A DNA stretch of 24,392 bases from IMG/VR virus record IMGVR_UViG_3300008259_000310, positions 1-24,392 of that record; one strand, written 5' to 3'. The stretch comes from a virus. A program made the position numbers and the translations under genes. Each line of letters begins with the position of its first letter. The first letter of the stretch is position 1. Shown here piece after piece: positions 24,010 to 24,392 of the stretch. The notes under the pieces were generated by a model, which was given only the letters and a program-made list of their open reading frames with translations, ran no database searches and had not been told where the DNA came from.

Positions 24010-24392
24010 AGGAGTATTGCTGTTTGCCTTTAACACAGAAAAGACTGACTATGTTCGTATAGCAGAACGTGCAGCACGACTAATACATCATACTCTTGGT
24101 CTTCCAATTACCTTAGTTACAGAAGCAGGTGTTAATTCAGATAAATTTGATACAGTCATTTATGTAGACAATGAACTTAAAAACTACAAAGTTGGTGAAC
24201 ACGGCTATTGGCGTAATGGCGATCGTTGGCGTGCATACGAATTAAGTCCATATGACGAAACCTTATTAATCGACACTGATTATCTGATGTTAGATCGCAA
24301 TTTACTTACGCTATTTGAACAGGATTTTGATTATCGTGTGATGAGTTGGAACAACAAACCCAGTCAACCTTGGATACTTAAAATGGGCATGT
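23978..24392 (+). CDS. Glycosyltransferase-like protein, N-terminal part (truncated by window end)
   Basis: The frame opens at an ATG at 23978 inside the end of the previous gene (MTKSSVLAKSRGVLLFAFNT) and runs off the window after 138 codons. GVLLFAFNTEKTDYVRIAERAA resembles the first beta-strand and helix of a nucleotide-sugar transferase fold. LPITLVTEAG and FDTVIYVDN follow, then ETLLIDTDYLMLDRN, whose DTD is placed like the DxD metal/nucleotide motif of GT-A transferases. The C-terminal part seen, FDYRVMSWNNKPSQPWILKMGM, remains in frame. Similar proteins occur in T4-like marine phages, where the acceptor is unknown; roles in modifying virion, DNA or host sugars are all possible. The start has no clear ribosome binding site, consistent with coupling to the overlapping upstream gene. 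Confidence 0.62.
   Translation, partial: MTKSSVLAKSRGVLLFAFNTEKTDYVRIAERAARLIHHTLGLPITLVTEAGVNSDKFDTVIYVDNELKNYKVGEHGYWRNGDRWRAYELSPYDETLLIDTDYLMLDRNLLTLFEQDFDYRVMSWNNKPSQPWILKMGM

Overview
The window is part of the virion structural module of a T4-like contractile-tailed phage (myovirus). It most resembles the marine and freshwater T4-like phages, such as cyanophages and pelagiphages. Evidence: a gp25-type baseplate wedge protein, a gp6-type wedge protein, a series of very large Gly/Asn/Thr/Ser-rich beta structural proteins, fibre-like genes, and repeated copies of a T4-type late promoter (GATAAATA). The DNA is AT-rich by eye. All genes are on the + strand and packed with almost no intergenic space. 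The host cannot be read from the sequence. No tRNA, integrase, IS element or CRISPR array was seen, and no stretch over 300 bases lacks a gene.

Layout: (1) 3-725, the C-terminal part of a probable baseplate hub/tail protein ending in a peptidoglycan-hydrolase-like domain. (2) 734-1111 gp25. (3) 1164-4547 a long gp6. (4) 4575-18233, what looks like one giant structural gene of about 4,550 codons, now readable only as four overlapping or abutting reading frames joined by three shifts, all in the +1 direction. It contains an FG-GAP beta-propeller, GxGY repeats, duplicated modules and several blocks typical of giant T4-like marine phage proteins. (5) 18233-19066 a repeat-containing fibre-like protein. 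(6) 19102-19755 a conserved structural protein. (7) 19768-21150 and 21186-22631, two fibre-like proteins sharing an N-terminal half; the second has a probable self-processing or chaperone-like C-terminal domain. (8) 22651-23622 another structural protein. (9) A strong intrinsic terminator at 23637-23664. (10) A new transcription unit with a 104-residue unknown protein and the beginning of a glycosyltransferase-like protein that runs off the window.

The genes fit one late programme: hub enzyme, wedge proteins and tail-tip/fibre proteins made together for baseplate assembly and host recognition. Six GATAAATA boxes mark starts of transcription units. Three sit exactly 5 nt before an ATG, which predicts leaderless or nearly leaderless late mRNAs and corrects two gene starts.

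The main points for a second look are the late-promoter series with its fixed 5-nt spacing, the thrice-frameshifted giant gene (assembly fault or real decay), and the propeller interrupted by inserted modules. I see no convincing new defence or mobile system here.
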